Origin: Pegea sp. RAD2-039
Taxonomy: Eukaryota; Chordata; Thaliacea; Salpida; Salpidae
DNA: 64,000 nt
Assembly (NCBI GenBank): GCA_034620365.1
Contig: JAQGEQ010000045.1
Location: 930,001-994,000 of the forward strand
Reading direction: 5' to 3'
Both the position numbers and the translations under genes were made by a program. The notes beneath the pieces were generated by a model. That model saw nothing but the letters and a program-made list of their open reading frames with translations. It had not been told where the DNA came from and searched no databases. This document shows, one piece after another, positions 10,661 to 24,500 of this stretch; the first letter of the stretch is position 1; every line of letters starts with the position of its first letter.

Positions 10661-13600
10661 AACAATTATAAATCAAACCTTGAGAAAAAATCACATTTAG
10701 AAAATTGATTTTCAAGTTTTAAATATTAAAATTGTCGAAGAGAACAGATATATTAAAATATATAATTACATTAGAAAAGTTACATTTTTTTTTAAATATC
10801 AAAACTTAAACTATAGAAGTAAGTATAAAAAGGTACAAGTTGTTGGCTTTTAAGTAATATAAAAAATTATAACTTAAATTAAAATTAATTTTATAAATAT
10901 AAGTAGATTTAAGAACATTTTAAAATGCAATGCATAAATTAAACAGATAATCTTAAATATAGAAATTAAGATAAAATAAAACTGATAAAATATATATGAT
11001 AAATAATATAAATATATAAAATAATTGAATTGAAATTATCTATGTTTCGAAAAGATTTTAGTTTTATGTTTTACTAAAATAGTTTACTTTTTCTTTGTAT
11101 ACTATTTAGATATAAAATATAAAAGGTTGTAGATGAAATATTGAACTTCAGCTAGTAATAAGAAAATATTTTATAACTTTTATTATTAAAATAATTTTCA
11201 GCCTAAAATAATAATATAATAAAATAACATACTAATTAACATGTAAAAACTGAAGAAAACTTATAAAATATATATGAGAAAAAAAATTACGTTTACAAAT
11301 ATATAAAATTTTATACAAAAGTCTTATAAATTACTGAATATCAGTATATAAGTCAAAGCAACAAGATTTTAAAATTCTAAACAAAGAAAAACCAATGATC
11401 TGACATAAATGGCTTTTTTAGTAATGTTGTATTATTTTGCTAACAAAATATTTTTTTAAAATTTTATGTTTTATCCGGAAATAAAGCGATGGAACAGATT
11501 TTAATAATGTTTTAGGAAAGTTTTACAAAAAGCTTGTGTAGATTTTATAAGTACACAATACAATAAGTTGTTTAAAAGTTCAATTTCATTATAGATTATT
11601 TATTTTCAACCTTAAATCACTTTAAAATTATGAACTAGATGCTGCTTTTTAAGATGGATATTTCTAAATTAATTGCTTTTATAAAGTAAGCAAGTCTTAA
11701 GTGAAAATGACTGTTTTAAAAATACTTGTTCATGAAGAAGGCTTTATAGATCAAAGTGATATAACCTTTACGTGAAACAAGTTATTTTTAAAGTTTTTTA
11801 CGAGCTAGCGATGAAATTAGCGATCAAATGTTAAGCTTTTACGTTATTATCTACTTTTTTTATCATTTAATTACTTTCACTGCAGGATTTGCGATAAAAT
11901 TACTATCGTGATGAAAATTACTTAATTAATCAATAATTTATAGATGAAAGTATTTTTTTTGCTTTTTATCGATTTACTTTGGATATAAATCTGAAGGATA
12001 GGAAAGCAGGCCTGAAAACTGTTAATTCAAACTAATTGATTATTTTTGAAAAATAATTCTTAAAAACTCTGCATCAGAATTTAAACTGAATTTGTAAAGA
12101 ACAAATTTTGAAAAAATTTTGGAAAAATGAATGTATACTAATAAGTGAGCATTTAAGTCTACAAATTAAGCAAAACATATGTTTTTATAAACAAAATAAA
12201 ACTTAATATGATAAATAATCAAAACACTTCGCTTATAATAATTATGAAACAGTTTCACATAATCTACTAAACTTCTTCTTATAACAAACTTTATTTGATT
12301 TGAAACAAAATAAACTTATAAACAGACCTATTTTTCATCAAGTGATAAAAATTTGAAGATAGGTAATTATTTTATAATAAAGGTACTTTTTGAACATACT
12401 TTAATTTATATCCAAATAATAATTTTTATTGGTAAAATAATTAAAGAAATTGATTTAATGTGTTTCAAATTTGGATTAAACTTTTAAATTGATACTTCTA
12501 CAAAAATGCTAAAAATTTTATCATACTTGTGTTTTGTAATTCTTAAATCTTATTAAAACATTTCTTGTTCTGTTTTAAAACAACAATATTTACATTATTT
12601 ACGTTTTTATGAAACGATTAAATAATTATACAGTAGTCGGAAGCCTTCAGTCTAAAACATGTAATAACCAACCTTAATTATGAAATAAAATAATTTGTTT
12701 ATTTTAATATTAGAATTTAATACAGTTGTATTTTATCAGAGAGTAATCAGCTAATTTGTTTGAAAAGTTTAAAATAAGCTAGAAAGGCAATTTTCGAAAA
12801 AAAAGTTTTCAGGTTCAGTTAAAAAATTGGTAATTGGTGAGCTACCTGCAACTTAATAATTTAAAATATAATTTTTAATTATGAATATATCGCTCAAAAT
12901 TAAAGTTAAAAGTTGTCTTTGAATTATAGTTTAATAGTTAATTAGATTAAATATTTTTGTTAAAAATAATTAATGTTTAATAAATTCTATTTATTTAGAC
13001 TTTAATTGTTTTTCATGAAAATTATCCAATAAAACGAAGTCAATTGGGTCTAAAAACTATTATTTAACATGATTTAGTGCTTTACAGTCTAAAGATAAAA
13101 TCTAGAATATCAGATATTTTTAATACGTTTTATAATTTAAAGTTTATTTTAATAAGTATTTATTTAGTTTTAATAAATTTAAGGAAACATTAATTTTCAT
13201 AAAACAAAATCCTTGATTAAAAAGTTGAAGTTTTGATTATATAAATATTTGTAACATAAAAAAGCGACGAATAAAATTGTTTAAACTTTCTTTTAATAGT
13301 TTCATTTGATTTTTAATTGTATAAATAAATCTAATTTAAAAATAATAAAATTTCCTTAAAAAAGAAGCAATTACTTTTTTGTTTCATACCAATAATAATT
13401 AATAAAAAAATAAATAGTTTATTGGGTTTCTTGCTCAACTTGACTTATAAATAAATAAAATTAGAACTGAATTTTAAATCAAAAAATTTAGTGGAAAATA
13501 TTTGCTGAATGATTGAGTTAGGTCCAATAGTTATTATAAAGTCAAAGATTAAATAAAAAAAAAAGGAATAAAAACTTTAACTTTCATCTATTCGTTTATT

Positions 13601-14900
13601 AAAATGATGGGTTATTGTAAAGTTTTAGGTGAAATTCTTATCCAAAAAAATCTTATAAGACCAACTAAGGATGCTAACTAGATTTACAAATAATATATTA
13701 AGTTTTCCGCAGCTAAATAAATAAATAAGAAAAATAATATTTATACAAGAAGTCTCAACTGATAGTGTCCGCAGTTAGTTTAAGCTAACAACATTTCTAG
13801 ATATTTACGGAGTTTTTCTTTTCTTCTAGCTTATCTTCAGTTGCAACAACTTTTCGTATTAATTTAATTAAGCTTAAATTGATATGTAACTTTTTCTTTA
13901 TTAATAAAATTGCTGAAGCATTTCTTTTATTCAAAAAAACTTATAAAAACATTTGTAAGTTTTTGTTTTTTAACCAAAAGGTTGCTACTATTAGTTTTTA
14001 TAATTTGTAGTTTTCTAAAAACAACTGATATCAAATTGATTGCATCATTAACATTAAGCACTTAATAAGATTTTTAAATGAATAAAAATAGTGGTTTTGA
14101 TGACAATTTCTACTAAAATAAAGTTAAAAACAAAGTTATTTAAATCGAATAATATTTGTAAACAGTTTTTTAAACATTTGAAAGGTTCGTAGAAAGATAA
14201 TTTGGAAATTAAACAAATATTTTATCAGATTTCTATTTATTTAAAATTATCTTAATGATATCATATAAGTTGGTTTATGAACAGAGAAAAAAATCTGATG
14301 TTCAGTTTTACTAAGATTAAATCAGGATTAAATTTATTAAGTTCTTGTTTCTACAAAAAACTTGAAGTAGAAGTCTAAAAACCAAAGTTGCTTGTGTAAT
14401 AAGCTCATGAAGTCTTAATAAAAGATAGTATAAATAGTTGACAAATATTTTGAAAATAAGCTAAAAATATTTTTTTGGATTATGGAAAAGTTGAAGAAAC
14501 TTATTTTTGAAGTTTATTTTAAAAAGTTACAAATCATTTTTTTATGTTTTAACAATTTCAGCTGTATTTTTTACTATTTAAATCAAGGTTTATTTCACGC
14601 AATTTTATTTGGTAATTAATGAAAAAAATATAAAACTTTTTCATGAGTACATTACCAAAAGCCGAGTCTGCAGCTTCTCAGACCACTATAACTTGAAACG
14701 TTTTATTGTATATGCAAATTATAGAACAGAAAATTATTTTACTGCATGTGTTAATGTCGAGTAATCGTGCGCTGATTGTTTAGAGGTTCTAAAATAGGGT
14801 TGTTGTGCGTATTTCATGATAGGGAGTTCCCCTATAATTACAACACCAGGCTTGGTTCTAGAGTCAGTATTCTTGATATTTAGAAGTACCAACTATTTTC
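10661..14900. other. AT-rich gene-free stretch
   Basis: About 4.2 kb with stop codons dense in all frames and no recognisable exon, RNA gene or transposon protein. A compact palindrome ATAGGG-AGTTC-CCCTAT lies at 14819-14835, nested in a looser GTTGTTGT/ACAACAC pairing. Nothing else is supported. Confidence 0.5.
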
Positions 14901-14925
14901 TAATTTTTCTTTTTCATGATTTACG

Positions 14926-15898
14926 ATGAATTCTTTCTGCTTCCTAATTTGCATATTCAGCGTGAAAGCTTTCACATCATCGCGTCTCTGAATGACTTGA
15001 TAATAATTACTTTGTTGTAATAATAAACATTCATTTGCATAATTACGGATAAACAAAAATCGTTTTTATGTAGGTACATCACCATGACAACCTGCTTGAT
15101 CCCTGATTTGTTTAAGACTACAGGATTTATCTTCATCCGACAAAAGAGAAATTTGATGGATGCAAAAAAGTATTGTCAGAATATCTCGGCGATTTTGATG
15201 TCTTTGACTAATCAAAAGAAGTTGAATAAGATTGAGGAAATCCTCGAAAACTGTTTTGAACCATGGAGAGTAGGATTAAGTTTTGATGAGGATCATCCTG
15301 GAGGTATTTGGAGCGATGGGACGACTTACGAACAAAATCTTTTTGATCTTCGTGATTCCTCAACAAACTCCTTCAACTGCTCCTCCTTCTTTGTTCAGAA
15401 CGGATCAAACACTTTACATAAGATCGGATGTCAAGATCAGATGAACTTTATTTGTGAGATAAATGAATCACGGCACAGGATCAATGTCCCATTATTGATC
15501 TCTCTTCTTATTCTTCTCATCTTCATCTTTTCGGTCATTCTTTTTGTTTTTAAATATCGAAGTCATGACAACGAAGGGAGCGAACGGGAAGATCTATTTG
15601 ATGTCAAGCTCTTCCCTTTTAAATATATCAGGAATCCGAATGAAATTAAAAATATTCAATCTAGATTTCATCAACTAAAGACTAATCGTCATTCTCGTGT
15701 CATAAACCTCTTCTCGTCTCCTACTCCTCGCTTAATGGTCAGTTTTATCAACTTCTTCACCTACAATATATATCTTTGATTATTTCCTAGATTGAAGAAG
15801 ACACTGATCAGAATTCAGAAGATGATGAAGATTCAGATGGAGCTCATGTTATTATCATTGATGATCAGATTCAAGTTGTCCTTCCTTCAAGTTGTTGA
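14926..15898 (+). CDS. C-type-lectin-domain single-pass membrane protein
   Basis: Two exons are well supported: 15074-15737 and 15791-15898 (phase 0 junction, stop TGA 15896-15898). Read from the first in-frame Met (15084) this gives 253 aa. It has a C-type lectin-like domain (TGFIFIRQKRNLMDAKKYC, then WRVGLSFDEDHPGGIWSDG, ending IGCQDQMNFICEI), a transmembrane segment (VPLLISLLILLIFIFSVILF), a basic juxtamembrane stretch and an acidic cytoplasmic tail (EDTDQNSEDDEDSDGA). The layout resembles layilin/chondrolectin-type lectins. The domain lacks obvious EPN/QPD and WND sugar-binding motifs, so calcium-dependent glycan binding is uncertain. A probable signal peptide (MNSFCFLICIFSVKAFTSS) is encoded at 14926, but the visible donor (GTGAAAG, 14962) does not give the right phase, so an exon or splice site is missed or the gene is damaged. 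Confidence 0.6.
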
Positions 15899-17395
15899 TC
15901 TTCCTCTGAAGTATTTCGATAATCTTTTCTTCATCCTCATCACCATAAATCTCTTTTTAGGATTTTCGGGTTTCAAGTTTTTTTAAGCCCCTTTTTTCAC
16001 GAAACTTTTTTTTAATCTCTCATATAATTTTGGAGAAGATTTTTGGAGCTGCTTTTGAATAACTTTAAAACATTTTTTTAAGATATTTTCCACTGAAGTT
16101 CTTTTTATATTTTTTTCTAAATTATAAAAATTGAAAATTCATCAGACAAAACAGTTGGGAATTTAGTAAAAAATTGAAAGTAGCAAAGTTTAACAACTGT
16201 TAGTATTTTTATAATCAATTTTAGGATTATTAAACGAATTCATTTTTTAGAAAAACTAATTCAACAATTTTTATTAAATAATAATCATAATAATAATAAG
16301 ATAAAAATAATGAATTTGGGTTATATCTAAAGATTTCTTAAAGTTTTCATTAGAAACTTACGAAACAAATACAAACAAACAGAAAATAAAAAATCAGCTA
16401 GATGAATAAGCTAAACAAACAAAATTTATGTGTCATCAATTAGCAACCTGTCAGTTAAGACAAATAAAATCACTGAAAAGTTGTTTTAAAATATTTAGTT
16501 GAAAATTATATCACTAATATTTATTCCTTTTGCAGAAACTTTGCAAAACGTTTTTTTTTTCAAACTCAATTCGAAGAAATCATTTCGAAGTTTAATAAAT
16601 GTTCTGTTTCTATTTTCGCTTCATGTTTTTGTAATTAGTTTTGAAACTGAAATTTATAATTCATTGAAACAATAATAACATATAATATAATAAGCTAAAG
16701 TATTTGCTGCAATTATTTCCAGCCTAAAAGTTATTTTTAAAAGCTCTACTGGTTATATTCTTGCACTAAAACATTAGATTGACAATTCAAATTGCAAACA
16801 GTAATTCAAACAGTTTGGTTGCTGAATACAAATGTATGTTTCCTGCTTCACTTGCTTCGTGTTTGGCTCTAAACCTTCTTACGTGATCAGAAAATCAGCT
16901 AGATGGTTTTTATTGTCGACGGTTTTAGTATCTTCAAAACTAAAGTCAAATTGAAATTTGATTTTTGAAACAAATAAATGAATTGAAATCCAGTTCAAGT
17001 GATGAGTCATGTTTTAAATATGATTTTTTGAAAGAGGTTAACAAACCAATACTCACAAAGGATTTTTTAAAAGAGGTTCAGAAAAATGATTAAAATGTTG
17101 GACCATATTTATACAGTCTGTTTACAAGCAGAAGGGCAGTTTAAACAAGATGAAGGAAATACACACTGATGTTCAAGTTAGAAGATGAGATCACTAAATG
17201 CAAAGATGAGAGAGTTTTCTTGACCTAGTTTTATTAGTCAAGATTTGAAAGAGATGTTTTTGCTGAGATTTTAAATCTTGCTAGTAGATGAAAAAATAAG
17301 AAAAATATTGAATTGTTCATCATGATTAAAAGTAGTTTTTTTTTAATAAGAATTTTTATGAATCCTTGTACCAAGATTAAATGAAAGTTCGACGA
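15899..17395. other. Gene-free spacer
   Basis: AT-rich DNA between the lectin-like gene and BNIP3. No exon or repeat can be supported. Confidence 0.5.
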
Positions 17396-18896
17396 TTACC
17401 AAGGCAAAATTCTTCCTGCTTTTCTTCCTAAGTAAAATCTACAAACAAAATTGAAATGAATAAATTGAAGAATTTAAAAAGAATATTTATTGAAATGAGG
17501 TAACAAAAAAAAACATTTCTAAATCTAAAAGATTCGTCTTTTATGTGAAAAAAACAAGGAAATAACTTACCCCACCCCAAAAGCTACTAAATTTGACAAG
17601 ATAAGTGAAGGAACAAAAATCAACCAGATTTGAGACTTTGTCAATCCAGTTTTCATTGACTTCCTCAAACTAAATGTATACTTCCTTTTTGGATGCTTAA
17701 ACTTATCTTGTCTGAAATGCAGTTAATTGAAATTCACTTTTCAGTAACTTCTCAAAATATTTCCAAATAAATTAAAAATATATTAACTGAAGTAACTGAT
17801 GTAATTTAAAATGATAATTACAAGTAAATTGACTAATTAATTTATAAGATATTATTTAAAGTTTAACAACTTTACAATTAAAACAAACATCTATCTTTAG
17901 CAATTTAATAATTTGAACTACACATATGTAATTTACCTTGGGGGCTGATTAATTGGTTGACTCGACCAGTCCAGAACCCATTTTCGTTCATTTTTATCAT
18001 CAAGTGTAGTTAGCTGAATACAATGAAAAGAAAAATCTTCAAATCATTTTTTAGAAAACAAAAGTTAAAATAATTAAAAAAATAAGTTTTCAATTAAAAA
18101 GTTTTATAAACTGATTGTAAACCTCTGTTGTTGGATCAGTCTGGTCAGGAGAAGATGAACCACGTGAGCTATAAAAGAAAATTGACAAAAATGAAAATAA
18201 TTTTAATGAAAGCTATAAACAAAAGTAAAAATTATTCATCTGTATCAATTGTTTTATTTATTTAACTCATGGCTACAAGTAAGAAATACAAGAGCTCTTA
18301 GAAAAACCAAAGATTATGACACAGAAATAGTTGGAAGGTATCACAACTTAAAATCAAAACAGAGAATAGAAAAGTTTTAAGACAAATTATGAAATTCTGA
18401 AATGGAAATAAGAAAGTGATGAAACTGGCAGTGTTAAGACTTGTTAAGAAAATCATATTTTTTATACAAACCTGTTTTCATAAAATATCACTTCAATTGA
18501 CGACGTGAGAGATGAAGGAGTTTCTTCACGACATAACACGATAGATTGAGCATCATCATCTTCATCTTTTGTTTCATCGGAATGAATATCTACCCATGAA
18601 TCTATGAAAACATGAATCTCTACATGTTTTGTTTGGTAAATCAACTTTGAAATAAAATTAATCTTGAGTTTTCAATGAAATTCATAATGAGGTTAGAATT
18701 ATTATCATTGAATGTTTAAATTTGAATCTAATCTAAAAAATGAGGAGAAATCTTCTATTTAACTTATTTAATTATTAATAATAATTAATAATAATTAATA
18801 ATTATTATTATTTTAATTTAATAAGGAAATAATATTTTTGATTACAAACTAACCTGTAAGCAGTTTGAATTCTTCAGTCCCACTTAAATTATTCAT
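17396..18896 (-). CDS. BNIP3: BNIP3/NIX homologue, mitophagy receptor
   Basis: Six exons on the minus strand with consistent phases: 18896-18854, 18601-18472, 18168-18123, 18013-17937, 17711-17571, 17438-17396; 159 aa in total. BNIP3 proteins sit in the outer mitochondrial membrane and recruit LC3/GABARAP for mitophagy. Visible features: an LIR motif SWVDIH across the exon 1/2 junction; a Ser/Asp/Glu-rich linker (DETKDEDDDAQS); the conserved WVLDWSSQP box and KHPKRKYTFSLRKS basic box before the membrane; then the tail-anchor helix (WLIFVPSLILSNLVAFGVGF) with an A-xxx-G-xxx-G dimerisation face and a short basic end. Vertebrate BNIP3 has His in the position where SNL has Asn. It is a little shorter than vertebrate BNIP3 (about 190 aa). 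Identification rests on three separate family-specific blocks. Confidence 0.9.
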
Positions 18897-20439
18897 TTCA
18901 TTGACATTCCATAAAAATTTTATGTAACATTCAAATTTAGATGCTATATATTTTGAAGTTAATATCTACTTTATTCAAATTAAAAATATAATTAATATAA
19001 ACAAAGCTAATTATTTTAAAATATTAACTATTAGTCGGCGATAACTGTAGGTAGTTATAAACAGAGTTTAGATTAACTTATTACACCTACTGATAAATAT
19101 TTAAATATTAACAAAAAATTCTTCATGACGTACTCTTTACGTATCATTAAAAATCTTAAAAAGTACATACATCTAGATATATAAACAAGCTAGAGATAAA
19201 ATTTCCTAGGAAACGTCTTATCATAAAAAATATGAAAAAACTTTAGCATATTTGAATAAAATAATATTTATACAAAGTTATTACAAATAGATTAACACCA
19301 GATTCAAATAAAAAAAATTCTAAACAATTATGATAATAAAACAACATTTTGCTTGTAAGCAACCAAATGAAAATTATCTAAAATTTTAATGGTTTCAAAA
19401 TTAATTTGATATAAATACACCAAAATAATGTAATTCTAAATATTACAATTAAAAAATCAAATAAACAATGAAATTTTTACAATTTCCGAAAACAATATTT
19501 ACAAAATTGATTTAGTAACTTTATTTACTTTTTACCGAAGACATTTTGGCTTATTTTTACAATTTTAAAAACTAATTTCAACAATTCGAGTATTCTTCTT
19601 TTTCTAACAAAATACTTTCTTATAAAGAATTAAGACTACAGTCTCCAATTAGATTATTTTTTATCCCAATTAATAAAAACAAAAGTAAAGACTACAAAGC
19701 TTCAACTAAAGTTTATGATTAAATAAATTGTGTTTAAAGAAACTAAAAATTGATAAGAAAACTGAAAATAGCTCTTATTAAAATTATTTTCATTTGCTTT
19801 CTTCTATTGCTAATAGACAAAACCGACTAAGCTAAAAATACTTGAATCACACATTAAAAACCCACACATTAAAAATCCAATACTTGGTGAAACGGAGTTT
19901 CTTTTCTCTCTTTTTTTGCAAACAGGGTTGATGTTGAGGTCGGATTTAAGTTTTTATTTTAGAAGTACCGATGAAACATAATTTATTATATCTATTACCC
20001 ATATTTTAGTTTTGTGGAGCTTCTTATACAATCCAGCTTTTCTGTCTGGAGTTAATTTTAACCGTCAAAGCAACACTAATGCAGATACTCTACAAATTAT
20101 AAAAGAGAGAACCCTAACCCATCGTTGGCAAGATACCTTCTGGGTTCTACAGCTGGTATAGGTTTTTATAAATTCAAAATATGCATAAAAATATGCCTTA
20201 GTTTTTGTAGACATATAAATTCTAATACTTTAAAACTATTTCAGTCTTAAAACTTATCTTTATCAGGATTTTCAAACTATCAACTAGATACTTATCAGTC
20301 TCCTGCTTTAACAGACTTCAAAACTCTAGAAGACTAATCGCAACCTTTGAATTAGAAAGTATTATTTAAAGAAAATTATTTGTTTTCACCAAAAAAACAT
20401 TCAAGTTGAATGAATTGTCATTTTTCAACAGGTTTACCT

Positions 20440-20650
20440 ATTTTTCTAGCCTGATAAAGACTAGCAAAATTATCAGAATTTTGGGTGAACGGTTATCCTC
20501 CATTCTGCAAACTTGGCCGAACCAATAAATTCTATATTTCGTGGCTTCAATGCTAGGCAAATATCCTACTACAATGACATTTTGAATAAAAACTCACCAT
20601 TCGATACAAAAGATATATTGGAGAAACATTGACAGAAACAGTTGAAAGTT
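20440..20650 (-). mobile_element. LINE relic (end of reverse-transcriptase ORF)
   Basis: Minus-strand reading contains PSIEATKYRIYWFGQVCRME followed by DNRSPKIL, the standard RLRW.GHV.RM.D.RLPK signature after the reverse transcriptase of RTE-like non-LTR elements. Upstream, LQYIFCIEW corresponds to the preceding LR.ILGIRW block. Stops and frameshifts show that it is inactive. Confidence 0.7.
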
Positions 20651-21382
20651 TTAAATGATATGATGAGCTTCCTACCAGGGTTGATGAGGCAAAACTAAAC
20701 CCTGAAGTTTTTATAAGCACTATCGCCAGAGCATATATTTTGTTTTGCACTATTACAGTTAGGCAAGTCTTCGTTTTCTTTAACTACTTAGCAGAAAATA
20801 TAACTATAGAATTGTATTTTATAGAAGTAACTTCACATAAACTAAGACATGTTTTTGTTGACCTATTAGTCTTATTTAACAAGATTATATAAGCTATTTA
20901 TGATTCCTAATAAATATAATATTTACTTTATGAAGGATTTGAGATACTTTTTTGATATATCAATTGATTCTTAAAACGCTCGTAGCCGCAAATAATCCTT
21001 AAAAACCCAAAAGTAGCTGAAGTATTATCTTTATAAACATATCACTGATAGTCTTAAAGTATCTAAATTTACTCATGATTCTTTTTAGATATCGCTGTAA
21101 TTATAACTTACTAATTGTATTTGTAAGCTGTAAACTTAAAATATGTATATATTTTTTTAATCGTTATCCTTTAGCAAATAATAAAACTTATCTCATAGTA
21201 ATTAAACCAGTGAAAACTGAAATAAAACAAACTTTATTTTACAAGTTTATATCTTTATATGTAGGAAAAATATTTTTTAAATTTTATATTAGCCTTTATT
21301 TTATTTAAACAGTTATTTTACATTATTAAAGTTTACCGTGCTTAAGGCCTAAATATACTTTTTACTTATATAGCCTACATGC

Positions 21383-21396
21383 GGTTGCTTAGTAAT
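21383..21396. promoter_or_regulatory. Possible X-box upstream of SPAG6
   Basis: GGTTGCTTAGTAAT, one base off an RFX inverted repeat (GTTGCT-AGTAAC), about 170 bp before the SPAG6 ATG. The spacing suits a ciliary gene, but the match is imperfect. Confidence 0.3.
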
Positions 21397-21562
21397 TTTT
21401 TAACCCAACAACAATAGTATTTGCTACTATTTTAAGCACTCACATTTCATTTTATAGTTAAGTTCTAAATCAAGTAATTTTTCCTTTGTGAAAAATCTAG
21501 ATTACTTTTACCTGTGGTATAAGTAAATATTCATTTCTAAAAAAATTCTTCAAAAAATAAAT

Positions 21563-24500
21563 ATGAGCCAAAGACAAGTTTTGCAAGGTAAGCTTGTTTT
21601 ATTTTTTCATTTTTAATTATTTCCTACATTTTTAGTTTAAGGTGAGACAGTTTTATTAATTAATTAATGATCTTTAAAATTATAAATTTAAAATTTAGTT
21701 AATTTTTTAGTTAATTATGTAGCTCTTTTTTTAGATTAATAATCTTTTTTAAGATGGCTCAGTGTAATGTCTAAATGTAATGCTTTTTAATTATTGAGAT
21801 ATTTAAAGATATTTTAAGATGTTTTTAAATAAATGAAAATTGTTTATATAAAGCTTATATACCTATTTATAATAAAGTAACATTGGAAAAGCAGTTAGCA
21901 TGTTACATACTTACAAAACATATTTTTGATGAAACAATTTACTTTTTCAAAACTATTTTAACATAGTCTATGTTAATAATTATTTTTTAATAGATATTAT
22001 CTTTATTTAATAATACCTTCATTTAAAAATTATTTATTTTGCAAGTTTAGTTATCCATTTCATATGTGTAAAATTATAAGACCCAATAATAAAGTTTAAA
22101 ATGCTTTTCATTATTTATTATATTTATTTCATTTGCTGAAATATCATATGTAAAATACTTTTTTTTATTTTATTATTATTTACTTTTTGATTTTATGATT
22201 TTTGTTTGCGATAGAGTACTTCATAAAAATGAATGTTGAAATATGAAAATGAATAAATTCGTTTTTTTCTAGCAACAGTTGTTTTTAGATAATTTGTTCT
22301 TTCTTCTTGTTTTTCTTTTAAGTTTTTAGAAGTTTTAATTATTATTTTATTTATGAAATTAGAATGAGAAATACTTTTGTTTTAGTTGAGATCATTCTAA
22401 TTTAATGGGTCTGAACTTTTTCAGTTTTTGAACAGTACCAGAAAGCACGAACTCAATTTGTACAAACAGTTGCCGAACTTTCAATAAGACCTCAAAATAT
22501 TGAAACTCTCCAAAATGCTGGTATCTAACTGATTAAAAGCTTTCTATTTTTTGAATTTTAATGAATTTTGAATTAGATCAATATTTAAATTCTTTTTTAA
22601 GTAGTTTTAAAAAACAAGTATTTCCAATTTACATTTTTAATAATTTGTTATAATCTTCAAGTTTTAATAATTGATTTTTTTTCAGGTGTCATGTCATTGT
22701 TAAGACCTCTTCTTCTTGATGTTGTTCCAACTGTCCAACAAACTGCTGCGTTGGCTTTGGGACGCTTAGCAAATTTTAATGACGATTTAGCAGAAGCAAT
22801 TGTAAAAGGAGATATTTTACCCCAATTGGTTTACTCCCTTGCAGAGCAAAATGTAAATCCTTCATCAACTCTGTAAATCTTGAAATCAAATATTCATCTA
22901 CTCTCAGAGATTTTATAAGAAAGCCGCAGCTTTTGTACTACGAGCAGTAGCAAAACACTCTCCTCAGCTTGCTCAAGCTGTAGTTGACTGTGGTGCCCTT
23001 GATGCCTTAGTAGTGTGTCTCGAGGAATTTGATCCTGGAGTCAAAGAATCAGCTGCTTGGGCTTTGGGTTACATCGCAAGACATAATGCTGGTGAAGTAG
23101 AATAAGGAAGTAAATTAGAAGAAGTTTCTTAACTCAGTGCTTTGTAGAGTTGTCTCAAGCCGTGGTGGATTCTGGAACGGTACCTCTTCTTGTTCTTTGT
23201 ATTCAAGAACCTGAATTGTCTTTAAAGAGAATCTCAGCTTCTGCTTTAAGTGACATTTGCAAGCATACTCCAGAATTAGCGCAAGTGGTAGTGGATGCAG
23301 GAGCAATTGCTCATCTCGCACAGATGATTCTCAATCCTGATGAAAAACTGAAAGTAATTACCTGATAAAATTGTGAACTGTTGAATATGTTTGTATTTAT
23401 GTTGTTTAGAGGCAAGTTTTTTCTGCCTTAAGTCAGATTGCCAAGCACTCAGTGGATTTAGCCGAGATGGTTGTCGAAGCTGAAATCTTTCCCGCCCTTC
23501 TTACTTGTCTTCGAGATCCTGATGATTACGTCAGAAAGAACGTCGCTACTTTGATTAGAGAGATCGCTAAACATACTCCTGAGGTGGGAAGATCTTTTAA
23601 AACTCTAAAACTAAACACATCATCAGTTATCTGACTTTATTTTTGTTGTTTAAAATCAAATTTGGATATCTTAAAAGATTTCTTCCATCTCTTCCAGCTT
23701 TCTCAGTTGGTTGTCAACGCCGGTGGAATCGCTTCTGTTGTTGATTATGTGGGCGAATCCAAAGGAAATGTGAGTCTTCCAGGTATCATGACCCTTGGAT
23801 ATATTGCAGCTCATTCAGAGAGCTTAGCGATGTCAGTCATCATCTCCAAGGTCAGTTTTTAATCTTTATTAATTAAAAAAGTATCTTTCTCAATCTTTTG
23901 GTTAAATTGCTTTTCTATTTAAGTTTATTTATTTTGAATTAGATTAATTTACAGTTAACATTTTGATTCATAAAACATCATGTTCTTGCAACAATATTTT
24001 TTGATAAAAGGGAGTTAACCAACTGGCTTTGACCTTAAACGATGAACAAGAAGATCACATCAAAGCAGCAACAGCCTGGTCTCTCGGTCAAATCGGCAGA
24101 CATACTCCTGAACATGCAAAAGCAGTTGCAATCTCAAACGTATTTCCACGTTTACTACAGCTTTATTTATCTACTAACAGCTCAGAAGACTTACAACTGA
24201 AAGTTAGTCGAACATTTCAGGCTTTCTAATCATAATTTTTTACTTGTATCAAATTCTAAGAAAACAATTACTGTTTAAACAGGCAAAAAAAGCACTGAAA
24301 AACGTTCTACAAAAATGTGTTTATCTGTCAGCCTTAGAACCTCTATTACATGATGCTCCACCAAATATTCTCAAACATGTGATTAGCCAGTACGGAAAGG
24401 TAAACATTTGAAATATTTAAAACAATTTGGTAAGTTGCTTATTCAGGTGTTGCCACATGATAGCAAAGCTAGAAGACTGTTTGTGACTAGCGGAGGTTTG

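Larger units (their letters stand above)
18897..21562. other. Spacer between the divergent BNIP3 and SPAG6 genes
   Basis: About 2.7 kb, AT-rich, containing a LINE relic (20440-20650) and a near-X-box (21383-21396). No gene is seen. Confidence 0.5.

Noticed and set aside
14790-14860. Nested palindromes before the lectin-like gene
   Set aside because: Pairing is loose apart from a 6-bp stem; no second copy found to show it is a MITE or RNA.
14947-15040. ATTTGCAT octamer sites
   Set aside because: Frequency across the window is about what AT-rich composition predicts.
20112-20122. CCCTAACCC, telomere-like
   Set aside because: A single short occurrence, not an array.
21075-21308. 77-codon ORF upstream of SPAG6
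   Set aside because: Composition is F/I/Y/K/L noise from AT-rich DNA, with no motif.
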